A stretch of DNA of 64,000 bases, from the NCBI GenBank assembly GCA_036245805.1, contig BTRK01000003.1, positions 43,762,044 to 43,826,043 on the forward strand. Reading direction: 5' to 3'. Source of the DNA: Pristionchus mayeri. Lineage: Eukaryota > Nematoda > Chromadorea > Rhabditida > Neodiplogasteridae. A model generated the notes under the pieces. It was given only the letters and a program-made list of their open reading frames with translations. It ran no database searches and had not been told where the DNA came from. Within the stretch, counting starts at the first letter, position 1; every line of letters starts with the position of its first letter. Shown here one piece after another: positions 12,401 through 27,400 of the stretch. The translations under genes were made by a program, and so were the position numbers.

Positions 12401-15400
12401 GGTAAGCATGTTCATGATTGGTTGTTTAGAAATAAGTTTAAATTTTCGAAGGGATTATTTAGTGCGAGTCGAACTGAAAGACAAAATTTCATTAATTTCA
12501 GAAATTGGTCAACTTTCCTATGCTTGACGAGAAGTAAACTCAATTGATTCCAGTCAAGTGCGAGCCGAACTCCAACCACGGCTTCGGTGTCGACAAGCCC
12601 ACTCTCGTGTTCGCCGTCCGTGTGCGCTCCGAGATGAACGATGTAATGAAGCAAGTGCAGATGGCAGTCGATCAGGTATTCGAAATTTCTGTTTTATTAA
12701 TAACGATTCCCGATCATCTCCAGAGGCCAGGTATTTCAGTACACAAATAGTGGATATAATTGTCGAATTGGACCACTATGTACCACTAAATAATACCACT
12801 ATGCACTGCTCATCCAATTTATCGATTTTTTAAAGTTTCAAGCAATCCTTCAAATTGAACTAAGGAACTGGAAAGGGTGTATAGATTGAAGAGATTCGGA
12901 AATAGATTACATAAAAATGCGCTAATTCACCAGTTCATTTGAATGCCTAGCTTGAATAGCAACGATTCCTCATCATATCCAGAGCCCCGGAATTTGAGCA
13001 CAACTTGTTGTGATTCTTTATTTTATACTTGTTAGCTAATATCATTTCCCTGAGAAGACACACAAGCGAAATTCGTCACCTGTCGTGCGGTTGGCACTCC
13101 ATTTTACTATATCTTTACAGGTCGTTGAGAACCTCCAGTTCGACCCTTCATATCTCACGAGATTCACCGTCGTCTATTTCAACGAATACAGTGAGTCGCT
13201 CATATAGTTCGTAAATCGGATGTCGCCGTCTCTGTATCACCCCAACTCCGTCATCGATCATCCGGACTAAAACATTAGCAAAATGTAGAGCGGGCGACCT
13301 GAATTACGAATTCTAGTTACGCAGGGCAACCCACCCGCTAGTAGTCCGACAATGTACAATTTACGCGAGCAATTTTCAGCTAACTTCGCCGTGAAGCACT
13401 ACACCTCCATCCGGGACTTCGACAATGACTTCCAATCCAAGGTCCTGAACTCTTCAAATCTTGAACTTTAATCTTTAATAATCTCGCGATTTACAACAGT
13501 TATGTGGAAATGTGAGAGAGAGACAGAGAGAGAAAGAAAAAAGTTGTAAAAAAAAGTTTAAATCTAGTTATTGCTTGATCTTTGCAGGCGACTAACTCTG
13601 CCAACGATCTTGGAGGCTGTACTGATTCCGTTCTTGGCGCCGTGGCTACTGTATGTTTTTTTTCTCAAGCATATTGTATTGCTGTTTTTGCGCATTTTTT
13701 TCGGACAAACTAATTTCGTATGATCTAGAGTTGGCTATTCTGAGCCGAATTGCGATATAGCAATTCCTCCCCTCGCTTATTGTGAAATTTGAAGAGAGGG
13801 TTGCGGGGTTGAAGAGGAGATTCATCCAAATTCTGATTCTACTCATATAAACTCATCTCCCTGTTTTGACGACTTCAATTTTTCCATCGCATTCCCTCGC
13901 AGGCTCTGACCAACCTCCAAATGACGCAAGGCTCCACCGTCTACGTCATTACCGATGCTCTGGCCGACGATCAGGACACCGACATGGAGGCGATCCTGCA
14001 GCTGAACAGCTACTGGAGAGCCACGGTAAGACGCTGACCTTATATGAATGCATAGTATCTCTCCGTACTGACGCACCTAGTGTTGTTGTGTATTGTCGAC
14101 CAATGGAGAGCTACGGTCATATTGTAACTAGAGTGCGCAATTCGGGGCGGGTAATTTGTCATTGGACCGCTACCCGCGAGCGGTGAACGACGAATGAGAT
14201 TACCCGAGAACTCTCTCCGAAATCAATCAATTACCCGAGAACTTAACTCAATTACCCGATAACTTTTCTCAATAACCCGAAAAAGTCGACAGGAAAGATG
14301 CGCAAAACATCGCTATTTCTTCTGAATAAGTATATTTATCTGCAAAATAGAGTCTATTAACAATTTTTTAGTAACGTGGAAAATTACGAAATATATTAGG
14401 GCATATTTCTTACTTTACAAAATCTATTACGACAATAACAATGTGTGAGGGTAAAGCCTACTAAGGTTTGGGGAGGGGACAAGATTCTAAAACGGGCCAT
14501 ATTTCTGCTATGTTCATAAACTCACTTACAGCCCAGACCTCCACATGAATGTTTAGCAATTTTCCTCCCTGGGGAGATGCCAATGGATAGAGAGGAACGG
14601 GCAAGTGCTTGAACGACTCCACCTGCAAGAGAGAAGGATGATGGGTTTGGAATACTAACCGTAGTTGCCCACCACTGGCGGGGGGAGGGGGGGTTACGGT
14701 AGTGTCATACGGTATGAAATGACGACATTCTAGCTCAGCGAGCAACCGATTGACGAGAGCGAGAGCAGTTGGAATGATGAGAAAATGATCTCACGAGCTC
14801 AAATCAATGGCAATGCATAGTCAAAATCGCGCATTAGCGCGAGAGTTCAAGTCCACGAGATCAAAAGTTCTCGGGTAATAGATCGATTTCCCTCAATTAC
14901 CCGATAACTCTCTCCCTCTCATTCCTCGTTCACGGGTACCCGAGTGTCGGGTTATCTCACATTTCGAACTCTAATTGTAACCACTATTATGCTGTTGCAA
15001 AACGGATGTAGAGCCACGGTACTGTAGTTCACCCTAGTTAAAGCATTTACTTATGCGCTGTTAGTTCTCTGACCAACTACTGAAGAGCCACGGTACGGTG
15101 CCACAGCTTTTAAGGGACACTTAAAAGTGACACTGGAAACCGATATAGTCGAATTGCGTTATAAACCAACTTCTGGAGAATAACTTCTGGAGAACTCAGT
15201 GGAAACTGACATAATAGTATACATTCGAAACAGTTCAACAATGCCAATTCTTTCTTGAAACCTACATTCCTGATATCAGATCAACTTCTTGTACGTGGAG
15301 CCTACGGCCGAGTCTGGTTGCATCTCCGACCTGTCCGACCCTGGATTCCGCGTCTTCGATGAGGTAAACTACACACTTACTTGCATTTAAAACACTCTTT

Positions 15401-18400
15401 TAGGTCGCCAACCGCTTCGGTGGTCTCGCGTGGCACGTCGATGCCCGCAACAAGGTGTACGATGTAAGTATCGCCATGTACTTGTGATGTTTGAACGAGC
15501 AATGTTGACAAAGTACAAGCCATGGCTGTGATTCGTGAGCACAATACCATGCACTGTACAGATAATTTGACGGTTTCCTGGCTATAATATTTTTATGATG
15601 GACTTTTTTGTCCTGTTCCATCTCTACTTTCCTTATTTGAATCGCCACAATGATCAATGCAAATATTTTAACAAAAAAAATGCAAATATTTTAACTGGAA
15701 TATTTCAGGCACTCTACGGCCACATGAACTCGATCATCTACAAGTCGCAGCTCATGCTCACCGTTGACAGAGACGAGTGCTACAACGGACTCAACAAGGT
15801 AATTGCAACTTCGGGATTAGATTTTGGACTGAAGTAGATGTTGATTGGCTGGATGTAATTAGGCTGACATGAAATATGTGCTACATGGGAGTGATGGAAG
15901 TGCAACTGGGCTAAACAAAACAGAAGAGATAAATGGAGCTAGTGCAAGAAAAAATATTTTGATTTGATTTGAGATGAAAGTTTGCGTTTCCAGGTGATCC
16001 AGATGGAGAAGAACTCGGACTCGCTCGTCTTTATCGCCAAAGGACGTGAGTTGTTTGCGCGGATTGCATTAGATTAGATAATTAAGAACCTTGAATGTAA
16101 AATGTACCATACACCGATATGTGTCATAACTATACGACTACTCTATAGAAACAGCATGTGTCGCTATAGGTCGCTAAGGTGGCGATTCCGAATATCATAT
16201 AATTACAATATTATCACAGGCGACTTCGAACTGGAGGTCATCGCACCCGACGGTACTCCTTTGACGCGTGATGCCATCGTCGACCAGGACCTCTTCACCA
16301 TTCAGTAAGTATCTATTGTATCGATACTAGAACTATCACGCTATGCAGCCTTTGATACATCAACGTCATAGTTCTCATTCGACTTAATATTCAAGTGGCT
16401 CTCTAGCAATGTTGAGCCTCTTTAACCGATGTACTCAAACCGGTGTTTCGTCGTCTGGCAATTACCTGGAGTGAAAATAACGTGAACCATGATATAGGCG
16501 CACTAACGACCCGATCGCGGGAACGTACATGGTCCGATTCTATACGAAGACACCCACGGCCTCCTGCAACGTCCGCGCGTATCAGGTAACTGAAGCCACG
16601 CAATGTCATTGAACTCTATTGAAACTGGACTCCAATCGATAGGTCTTGACAATTCAATGAATGAACATGATCGGTTCATATTGATTAGGGATGGCTTTGT
16701 ATCCATATTCTACGCGCTCTCTCGCTAGTCGGTTAGGCCAGAGAATGTACAGAATGGAGAAAATATATTTCACCGAGCCAACTCTAATTTTGATCGCGTA
16801 TTAGATATTAACAATAAACTCCCCCTTCAGGCCTCCTACCAGTCCTACTCCAACTACCAGCCCGTCGAGGCCTTCTGGGGCATCAGCACGGACGTCGACG
16901 TCGATGCCGTTCTCTACCAGCCTGTGGTCGGCATGGACAACCACCCGGTGAGTATAGGATACAATGGAACCAAATTGAATCCAAATGATTGACTCGTCGT
17001 GAATGATATACTCGAAGATTGACTGATTTTTTACGTTAAGCGTCCTTAGTATAAGATGTTTGGAGGGCCCATCGTAATCATAATGTACTTGCAGGTGTTC
17101 CACATCGAGAACTATGGCGATTCGGAGGACTACGATCACGCCTTCGCCTTCCTCAACATGTACGCTGTCAGAGGTGGAGTCGAGCAGGAGGTTAGTCATG
17201 CACTGGTTATCTATAATTATGCATTTTAAGAGTCCATGTAAAAACATTGATTTAAAAAATAGTAAATCATCATGATTATTCCGAGGTACTCGCGAATTGT
17301 TGTTTTGCATTTCGAGCAACAGACCGTTACGAGTATGTGGACAATGAACTCTATTACTAGGTGTACGCTGCGAACGGCATGTTCCGTGGCGGCTGCTCCT
17401 TCCACTTCTACTTCCCCTCCTTCCGCTGCCGACCGAATGAGAACATGCACTACGAGGTTTGTTGTGTTTTGATTAGATTTCTTTAGATAGTTCAATTTTT
17501 CGGCAGATCATTAGTGTTCATTCGATCCCTAATGTTTTGTTTGGATTTTGTTATCTAACCGACATGAATTCCAGTTCAACGTTCGCACCGAGGAGGGCTT
17601 CTACATCCAGCGTGCCGGCGTGATGACCTGCTTCAACTGTTAGTTTTCGTTCGTTAGCATTATTCAATCACTGAAATGGCACTAAAATTTGTATATTTCC
17701 AGACATCCCGACACCCATTCCTCCCAGCGATTGCCAGAACGGTGGTGTGAAGGTGAACGGAACGTGCCTGTGCATGCCGCACTACGAGGGAGACAAGTGC
17801 CAGACGTAAGATTCGCGGTTTCTGGCTACACCATCGGTCTCTCATTGTCTCGTCTTTCACAACCCGCATTTGCTACTTCTCCGCAATGAAAGGCAAAGAA
17901 TGTGGTGATATCGGGCCAGAGCCATATCATCAAGGACGAAGTGATCTAGTTATGAAATGTTCCCTAACTTGGCTACTGAACTACAGTAGAGTTCGAGAAA
18001 CGATATAACTATCTCGTAATTTCGCACCCTCTCCCCACCCGTTGATCGGCGAGACAGTGTGTGAAAAGACGATATTATTTTCTGAATCACGAACTCTAAT
18101 ATGCAGTGTGAACTGCGCGAACGGTGGCACTCCCTTCTTCGGCATTTGCTCATGCTCGCCCGGATGGACCGGACCCTTCTGCATGACCCGTGAGTGCTTC
18201 ATATCTTCCATGTTTCGTATCTATTAAGGCTGGCTATCAGAGAAAATTGCCTGGTTTCGCAAAAATCCCAGAAAGGAGAGGCGCAGTGGGATCACTAGTG
18301 CATATGGTTTTGGTCATTATACTATCCTTGTAACGGGTGAACTGATGAGATAGCAAAATTTTCTTGGAAATGGACACTTTGTCAAAATCTGAACAAAGGA

Positions 18401-21400
18401 ATTGCCAGGAAAGATTTTGTTGAAATTTTGACAAGGTGTCCATTTCTCAAAATATTTTGACAACTCATCGGTGCACCTTGTAACGTTATATTGGGTCTTA
18501 AGTGAAATTGATGTGGAAAGAGAAGCATTGTAGCTACTTGCTCCGAGTCTGGCCCTGTGCCCAACTACGGATTCCAAGTTGACATGGCCTTCATCGTCGA
18601 GGTCACCAAGAATGGAGTGGAGCAGGTAAGAAGCTGGCCGAGTGACGTCAGGAAGCCTGGCCGCCTCGGCTATCTCACTGAAGAGCACCTATTCAGTTAA
18701 TAGGAGCGGATCAGTTGACGCCATGATATCTAATGAACTTTTCCCCTTCCAGATCAAACAACTGATCACGTCGCTTCCCGAGATCATCCGAGACGTCAAG
18801 AGTCAGCATCCTGACTGGATTGACAGACTTGTACTCATCGGATACGACTCCGACAGTGAGTTCGAACACATCACGCATCTTATTCTGTACAATCAGTAGA
18901 CAAAATTGGTAGAAAAGAACAACAGTTAGCTCCCTGCAGGAGTTTTCTTGCCACATGATACTTTTATTGTGACAAGATGCTACACATAAGTGAATTAGCC
19001 TTGTCCACCTTACAGAGGTCGTGGGCATGGTGGATGCGCCGATCGACAACACGGACAAGTTCTTCGATACCCTCAACAAGTGGGGAAACTTGAACCCGAC
19101 CGATGATGGATGCATCGTCAAGATTTGGCCTGCTATCGACCAGTGAGTGTATACTTTGTAATTGTCCCCACTGTTAAATGACATCCCGTAATAAATATAG
19201 TTGAATTTATCATTTTGGAAAACTAAGCGGAAATATTCAGGCTGCTAAATGGACGTATGGACGGACCAAACCAGCGCGTGCTTCCCGACAGATCCGTCGT
19301 CAACATCTTCGAGGTAAATTCGTTCGTTTGCAAAAATATCTACATTGTATCCCTTTACAGACCGGTCAGCCTTCCGACATGGCCAACACCGTCAATCTCC
19401 TCTCCGTCAGCGAGGAGTTCCTGGAGCGCAAGACCCTCACCAACGTCTTCCAGATGAGAGATCCGACGACCGGAGGATGGAGATGCAACGGCAACAATGT
19501 ATGTCATCGTGTTCTGAGCTGATCACCGTTGTCTATTGGGTCGAACGATAGCTGACTGCATGCGAACCGGACGCAACTTTATTCTTTTTTTTATAATACT
19601 AAACATCACTAGATAATCCGGAAATTGTCAATGACGTTTTAAAATAACATTCTCAGGACGACTTCCAATACATCGAGCAGCTCGCTCGCAGAGGAGACGG
19701 AAAGATGTACACGATCGACAATGGAGACATTCCCAAGTGAGCACAACTCTAAGCACACATTAACCTTAAAATATACATTTGCATTGTATCCAAATATCCA
19801 TTATGTTTTTAAAGCCAATTCTGGGCGAAAAGGGAGTTCACTATTCCAGACTGATCATAATTTCATCATTCAAGGGCTGTCCGCATGATTCCTACCCTCT
19901 TCCAATCTGCCATCGTCTACAAGTACCATACCGATGACTGCTCCGTGGGACACAATGTGAGCGCTACCAACTATTTATTGCCACGTTTTTGTTAAAGCAT
20001 GCTCATTACTCATTGTTTCTCTATGATTCAAAGTCTCGGACTGATGAGCAATGGTCTGACTCTCTTCGGTTTGTACGCTCTCTCACCGGTCAGAGAGACG
20101 AGAGAGCGTGCAAACTGAAGAGAGTCGGACGATTTCTCGGACTGAGAGTGATCCAACTCGTAAATGTATCTGATCTTCTCGGGTTTTCTATTCGAGGTCG
20201 CATTGCAAGGCTCGAATTAAAATACATAATATATTCTGCTCTTCCCCATATACCTCCCGAATTAGCAGATAATGTATTCTAATAACTCCAGGTCTTCTTC
20301 CCCGTCGATGCCTACACGCAGACGGTTACCGCTATCGTTGCCGGATACCAGGCGGTCGTGCATCTGAACAGATACGACTGTGAGCATTAGATTTCGAGAA
20401 TCGATATTACACTATCTTTATTTGGCCGCTCAATCGGTCTGGAGAGTTTATAAAATGAAGAGACTTTCGTATCGTAGTTCGAACTATTAACGACGACTGA
20501 CCACTCCTAGATAGTTCGTTGCTGCGATTATAAAGAAACAATGTAGCTGTAATTTAAAAATTCACCTTTTTGAAAATGCGCTTTTAGCGACTCCCTTCAC
20601 CGCCGACGGTCGCATTGACATCCTCAACGACAACATGAACCAGGTCATCGAGTTCAGAAACCGTAAGTCAATCACACTCTACTTTGAACAAACATGTAAC
20701 AATTCAAATCACGAATTTCCTGCTCATTCAAACAATAACACTTGAGAAGATATTGTGCTGACCAATCGTCTGACTCTCTTCAGTTTGCACGCTCTCTCGT
20801 CTCTCTGACCGGCGAGAGAGCGTTCAAACTGAAGAGAGTAAGACCATTGCTCAAACAGTGATACTTTCCAGCCTGCGACTCCGACTGGGACTCCATCTCT
20901 CAGTACTGCATGTATTTCAACTCGGCGCTCGTCAAGAACTGGGTGGTAAGCTGAATTTAATTATTTATTCCGCATTATCTTCATTAAATAAAGATATGTT
21001 GGCCCAAATTGCAAACTCCAGTTGTGATCCATTTCATTATGCAGAAGACGAATTGAATACTACGTTATCGTGCCAATCAATGTTGATTTATTTCAGGCCG
21101 GTAACACTGAGTGCCAGGGTATGGGCGGCTTCCTAGCTGACGACCTGTCTCAGGACAAGAATGACTGGCTGAAGAGTAAGTTCAGCATTATTGAGAGCAA
21201 AATTTCTTAGACTCTGTGTAGACTGGTATTTCTACAGTGGTCACGAAGATTTGGTGGGGAGTATCAGATCCTGTGCTAGCATATCCGAGAGTATCTCATT
21301 TTCGCACATTTCTGCACTAATTCTTGCACATTTCTACATCTGATGAAGCACCTATGTGGTGTACGATAAATAAATAAAAATAAATAAAAGTATTGTATTG

Positions 21401-24400
21401 AACGTTGCTTCTTCAGACGCTATGGCCGGCCAGAAGGCCTGGCTGGGGCTCACCTACACGAACAACAAGTGGGTCTTCCAGCACGACGATGGTTAGTTAT
21501 TCATTTATTTATTATGATTGATCTAAATCCAAAAACCCAACGATAACAGTGAAATGATCATAGCTAGAGCAAAAATGTATTAACTTTGATATGCAACCAT
21601 TTTGTCTCACATTTCAAGGACAACAAATCGCCGTCCCCAACACCGTCAACTACTGGAACGATGGAAAGATTCCGGATGGCACCACGGGAACTTGCGCCTA
21701 CTTCTACAACGGATGGTGGTACGTTTTTGAATTCGATTCACGGGTAGAGTTCGAGAAGGACTATTCATTGTGTACACTCGATTGATCGTTCGATCGTCAA
21801 GAACGTGTTGTAGAACCAAGAGATGGTACTCGAATTACGAACTCTAGCTCGGAACCATAATCAGAAAATGGTCACATCTTTGTAGGTACGCCGCGCAGTG
21901 CGACGAGAAGCATCTGGTCGTCTGCCAGAAGCACATGTTCGACTCCAGCAACGAGCCCTCGGATCTCGGAGATGGTACGGGCTAAAATATACCAAAACCA
22001 CAAACGCAAACGATCATTCTCTACCGTTTCCCCAATACGAGCGCAATTTTTTTTGGCGGGAGTCTAGCAATTGTTTGTATTACACCTTCTCTAATTTGCA
22101 GACGATCTCTCCCCCGGAAAGTACTTCTTGTTCGTGCAGACCGCCCAAGAGGGAGGCTCGTGGAGAGGATGTGACGTGGAGGTGAATATTAATTTCCTAC
22201 CTTAAACATTTTTCGCCTCAATACCATGGAACCTCTTTGGTCTCAGCGTTCTTCACAGCAATTTAAAAGGAAAAGATAATCCCAGGTGCGCGTCCAATCC
22301 GACCTCAACATCGAATTCGGCTTCGTCGACGACCTCAGAAAGGACACGCCCCATCCCGTCGCCAACATCGACTCTGGTCTGTAAATACATTTAACAATGA
22401 CCTACTCGTGAATCACGGAAAACCGGGATAGTAGCACTTGGTGGTAGAGCAGCAGTAGTAGAGAAACCGTCTCTCGCCACCTTCTACGTGCTTGTAGTCG
22501 GTAACTGTTAGCTACTTGCCCGACTATCTGCGATTCAAGAGCTCTGACCAAAAGATGAAAATGAAACTCGATCGATATTTCAGATCAGAACCGCGTCGTT
22601 GCCTCAATCGCCATTGGCAAGGAGGAGACGCAGACCTCGTTCTTCCAGGTCTCCGTTCAAGCCTTTTTTGCATTTTGGGATTTATCTGATTTTTACCAAA
22701 ATTTAATAGAATTAAAGTCCGGAAAGGAAGAAATAACTCACCAGGTTCGTTGTACACACTAGAGAAGCAATCTCTAGAGAACGCTCTTTTCATTCTACAC
22801 ACTCTCTAGTAGATCGGCGGGAGAATATAATGAAGAGAGCGCGGCAACGTTTCTCAAATTGTAGAACACACCCGTTGTGTTTCAGCACGTCCAGCTCCGC
22901 TCTGACGATGCCTCCTCGCTGCTGCTCGAGGCCGCCACCTTCTCCTACAGATTCGGATGCGAGAACGACTACGTGTCGCAGCCGCTCAGCTGCGAGCAGA
23001 CCAACGGCTCCGACTTCTCTGTCGTGGTGAGTACTACATTCCGACTCATTTCACATCGTCCCCAATGAGTGTGTTCGAGAAACGATATCACGATACCGTC
23101 ATTCTGATTGCATTATGCTGAATGAACAAGATATCACTCGAATGACGTAAGGAAGTAGCATCGACCTTACTGATATTTGATCACTCCAGTTGATCGGAGT
23201 GGACGACACCGGCAACACCTTCCAGCGCTACTCCACCTCGCTCTGCTACAAGTGGTGTACGTGTTTCATTTGGCATGAAATTATTCTTATAAATGTCCAA
23301 TGCATTTGGGTGATGCAATCTGACACATCTGTGTGTGAGTGAGTGATTTGTCGATCTGTTTGACTTTTTCCGTCCTCAGTCATGATTCCTCGTAGTCTGG
23401 TCCGTATACAGTCAAATATTACAGATGTGTGCTTCAACGGCGGTGTCTACTCGAACGGCGCGTGCCTCTGCCCCGACTACTTCACTGGTGAGCACTCGTT
23501 ACCTTTTCTGATTTCAAGGTCGCAAGTTCCACGTCTGTCCAACATACTTTTATAACACGCGTGTCGCCTAAGAATCCAATAAACTCGATCACAACTGAAA
23601 AATCGAAATTGAGCAAAATACGTTTTTTGGTAGTCCATAGGGTCCCTGACAAGATATCATCGAGCTTTTCTCCATATCATTAATTTCTGACCTTATTTAG
23701 GTAATTTAAGTTTGTGTGGCCCGAAAAAATGCGAATTTTTGAGGATCAAAGCTCTTTTCATATTCAATATGGTGTCAAACTGAATACAACGATTTGTTAC
23801 CAGGATCAATAAGAGTAACCCTATTCCATTGGGTTGTAATTATTTTGATTTTAATTTTTATAAATTGATTAAAATTAATCATTTTCACCACAAATCGAAG
23901 CCAGAGAATTTTTTAAGCTCAATACATAGATCTCGCGAAGACGAATCGAATGATATGCCTAAAGCATGGTCTGGTGAGGTGCGGTCTCGAGATACGTCAT
24001 GAGAAGCATTTCCAGACCTCTTATTTCGATTTGTTGATCGAATTCATATATGTTTCATAAAAACTTTTAAGATAAACTTTTAAGATACTTTTAAGAATGT
24101 AATTAATTTTCAGAGACCAAAACGGGATATGTTTCAGTCGAAATGAGAGGGAGAACAATGGTTTTCGTCTCGAAATGAGAGGTCCGGAAATGCTTCTAAT
24201 GACATATCTCGAGACCGCATCTCACCAGACCATGCTTTAGGCATATCATTCGATTCGTCTTCGCGAGATCTGTCTATTGAGCTTAAAAAATTATCTGGCT
24301 TCGATTTGTGGTGAAAATGATTAATTTTAATCGATTTATAAAAATGCTAAGTAAAATAATGGCAACCCAATGGAATTGGGTCACTCTTATGGATGTTGGG

Positions 24401-27400
24401 AACAAATCGTTGTATTCAGTTTGTCACCATATTGAATTTGAAAAGAGCTGTGATCCTCAAAAAATCAATTTTTGCACAAACTTTAACACCCTAAATAAGG
24501 TCAGAAATTAGTGATATGCAAAAAAGCTCGACGTTATCTTGTAGGGGACCCTATTAGCTTTCGAAAAATGTATATAAACCTATGGATCAAAAATTGTGAT
24601 CAAGACCTCCCGATTTTATTCAATTCTTACGCGACACGCGTGATAAAGAAACAGGAATACCCCGATGTGTAAAAAAATCAGTTTAATGGATCAATCGCAG
24701 GTCCAATTTCAGTGAAATATTAGTGAATGCATTGAAAATTTCAATACGTTCACTAATATCTAAATTATTGGAGATCATTACTTAAAATGTAAATTTAATT
24801 GATTAATCGCAGGTGAGGACTGCCGCACGCCCATGTGCCAGAACGGAGGCACGCCCGCCACCCACGGAAACAAGTGCAACTGCATGGCCGGATTCGGAGG
24901 AGACGCTTGCCAGTACGGTGAGTATATGCTGACGATAGAGGCGAGATAGCACAAGAAATGAGGAGGGTGCTTACTGATTTGGCAACATTAGTATGCTCTC
25001 TATTCAAACTGGTATCTCACTAATAGACCGCGTTCGAAATCTGGCGATGTTCTGACCGTTAGAATGCATGAAAAAACAAGCCCAAAGTTCAATTATTAAT
25101 GAAATTATATTATTCAATTTAGTGCAATGTGACGCCAACTCGGGAGCTACGTTCTCCAACGACGACAAGGCGCTCATCATCGTCGTCGAGAAGTCCGACA
25201 ACAACGCCGACGCCATCCAATCGGTGAGAACGTTATGATTCAAACGATATTCCGTAATTAGTGTCATGTATTGGAGAACCGCGCGAAATTATTGGTTGAA
25301 CCGTGAGGAAGGACACTGTTGAAATTTGATGTTTGATAGGTATAAGAAAAGAAAGAAAGTAGTGTATGGCTCTCACGATGAGGCCCGCGGCAATTCAGTG
25401 TTCTACGTTGAGATCATGTCCTAAATTAGGTCATCTCTCAAAATGGAGATTCACTTTTTTCCGCACTGAAGTTCATGCGAAACGTTCTGATAATGGTACG
25501 CGTTTTAGCTCGCCGACAAGTTCGCTGCCATCAACAAGGACGTGAACGATCAGCACCCGAACTGGTTCAAGTACTTCCTGCTCGAGACGTTCACCAGTGA
25601 GCCCTTTGTAGATAATAATATCATCTCAGTTAATTACCGGGGTGTCGAAGTAAGTAATGTACAGCGCTAATACTGATCGTAGCAGTCCTTGTGCGCATGG
25701 ATAGCTGGAATATTTTCCTATTTGTCATATGGAAATATTTGAGTCGACGGCAAGATCGACCAGCTCGCACTCTACAACGACGCCGACGATCTCGCCGCGC
25801 ACCTTGCCCAGGTCGCCACGGAGGCCAAGGGCGTCATGGGCGCCTGCCAGGCACCCATCTGGGAGTAAGTAAAATTTGTGATCATTTAGTTTAAATCATA
25901 ATTTTCATTTAAAACGTACATACATGCTACCATATGATACGTCTAACCATGCGTTGGATTGATATTCAGACCTCGAAAGTGAATCAATAATGCTGTTGCA
26001 GTGCCCTCACTGCCCTCTTCGCCAAGCCTGACCTCGGCAAATACCTCAGTGGCGCTGAAGTATGTTATTAATTTAATAATATATATTTTTATAGTAATTA
26101 TTAACTAATATAATTATGTATTTGTAGGTCCTGCTCGTCTCCGCCGCTGCTCCTCTCGACGCCGACCTCAACGCCATCCATACCACCATGGAGATGGTCA
26201 GACTTTCATATGCGTTTAGGAATGTCGTATAGTTCGATGTTGATAAGGTACTACCCCGATTTGTAAAATTAATTTTGGAAATTTCATTTTGTAAAAGATT
26301 TTTTCGTAAAAATAAAATTTAGAAAAAAATATCTGGAATTTTGCTTTTTGGAAAAAAAATTGTGGAAAAAATAAAATGGAAACAAATTTTTAGAAATGCC
26401 CGTTTTGGAAATTTTTCCGCTGGGTTACGGTATTTTTCGCTGCATCGTGAGAACCGCGAAATAGAACGATTAAATTTAAACATTGATTTTGCATGATTTT
26501 TATATTTTCTTTCTTTAATTATTAGTATTGTTAATTATAATAATACAACAATAAAGGACAAATAATACTATGTTTCGAATTTGCTGATAAATGACGAAAA
26601 TGCTCGATGGGTTACGGTAGATTTCTGCTCGGCTACAGTACTACCGGCCATGGAAAAATTTCCAAAATGTGAAATTCTGAAATTTATTTTCCATTTCTTG
26701 CTTTTCCAAAAAATGAATTTCCATATTTTTTTTCTAAATATTTTTTTCCAAAATTTGCATTTACGAAATGAAATTTACATTTCGGGGTAATACCGTTGAT
26801 AATAGTGGTCCATAGAGACCTATATGATGTCATACATTATTTATGCAAATCTCATTTGATCGCATCACCTGACACATAGCTTAGTGTCCTCTAAACGACT
26901 GTAAAATTGCTTGCCGACCCTTTTACTTTAATTTTCCATGCAGTTCGACACTCACACTCCCATCATCGACTACATTCACGTCGAGACTACCCAGTGCCAG
27001 GTCGACGACTGGGCCAAGGTATGGAAGCGTAATAGAATCTATTTTTTCACCATAAATAAGTATCAAGAAATTGATAAACAACATTTTGCATAATCCGCTA
27101 TATTTTTGATCTTGTGTAAGAACAATGATAGACATGTAGCGAAAACACCGGTAGATCACCAATCAATAACATTCAGGGTCTGGGCACCTTCGCACAATTC
27201 CTCTCCACCACCGGAGGAATGGTCTTCAGAGTCGATCCCAAGACCTCGGGAGATGTGAGTTCATGGACATTTTTTGTGCATTCTTGCCGCTAGATTAAAT
27301 GAGAACTCGGGTGGCGAGATACAACTGTTAAGCCAGAGATAGCAGTACGATATCATTCGACAGTTTGCACGTATTCGGTTCTTTATTGACAAACTCTAAT

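Noticed and set aside
16801..17319. 172-codon open frame on the minus strand
   Set aside because: Antisense shadow of exons 28-29 of gene B and their introns.
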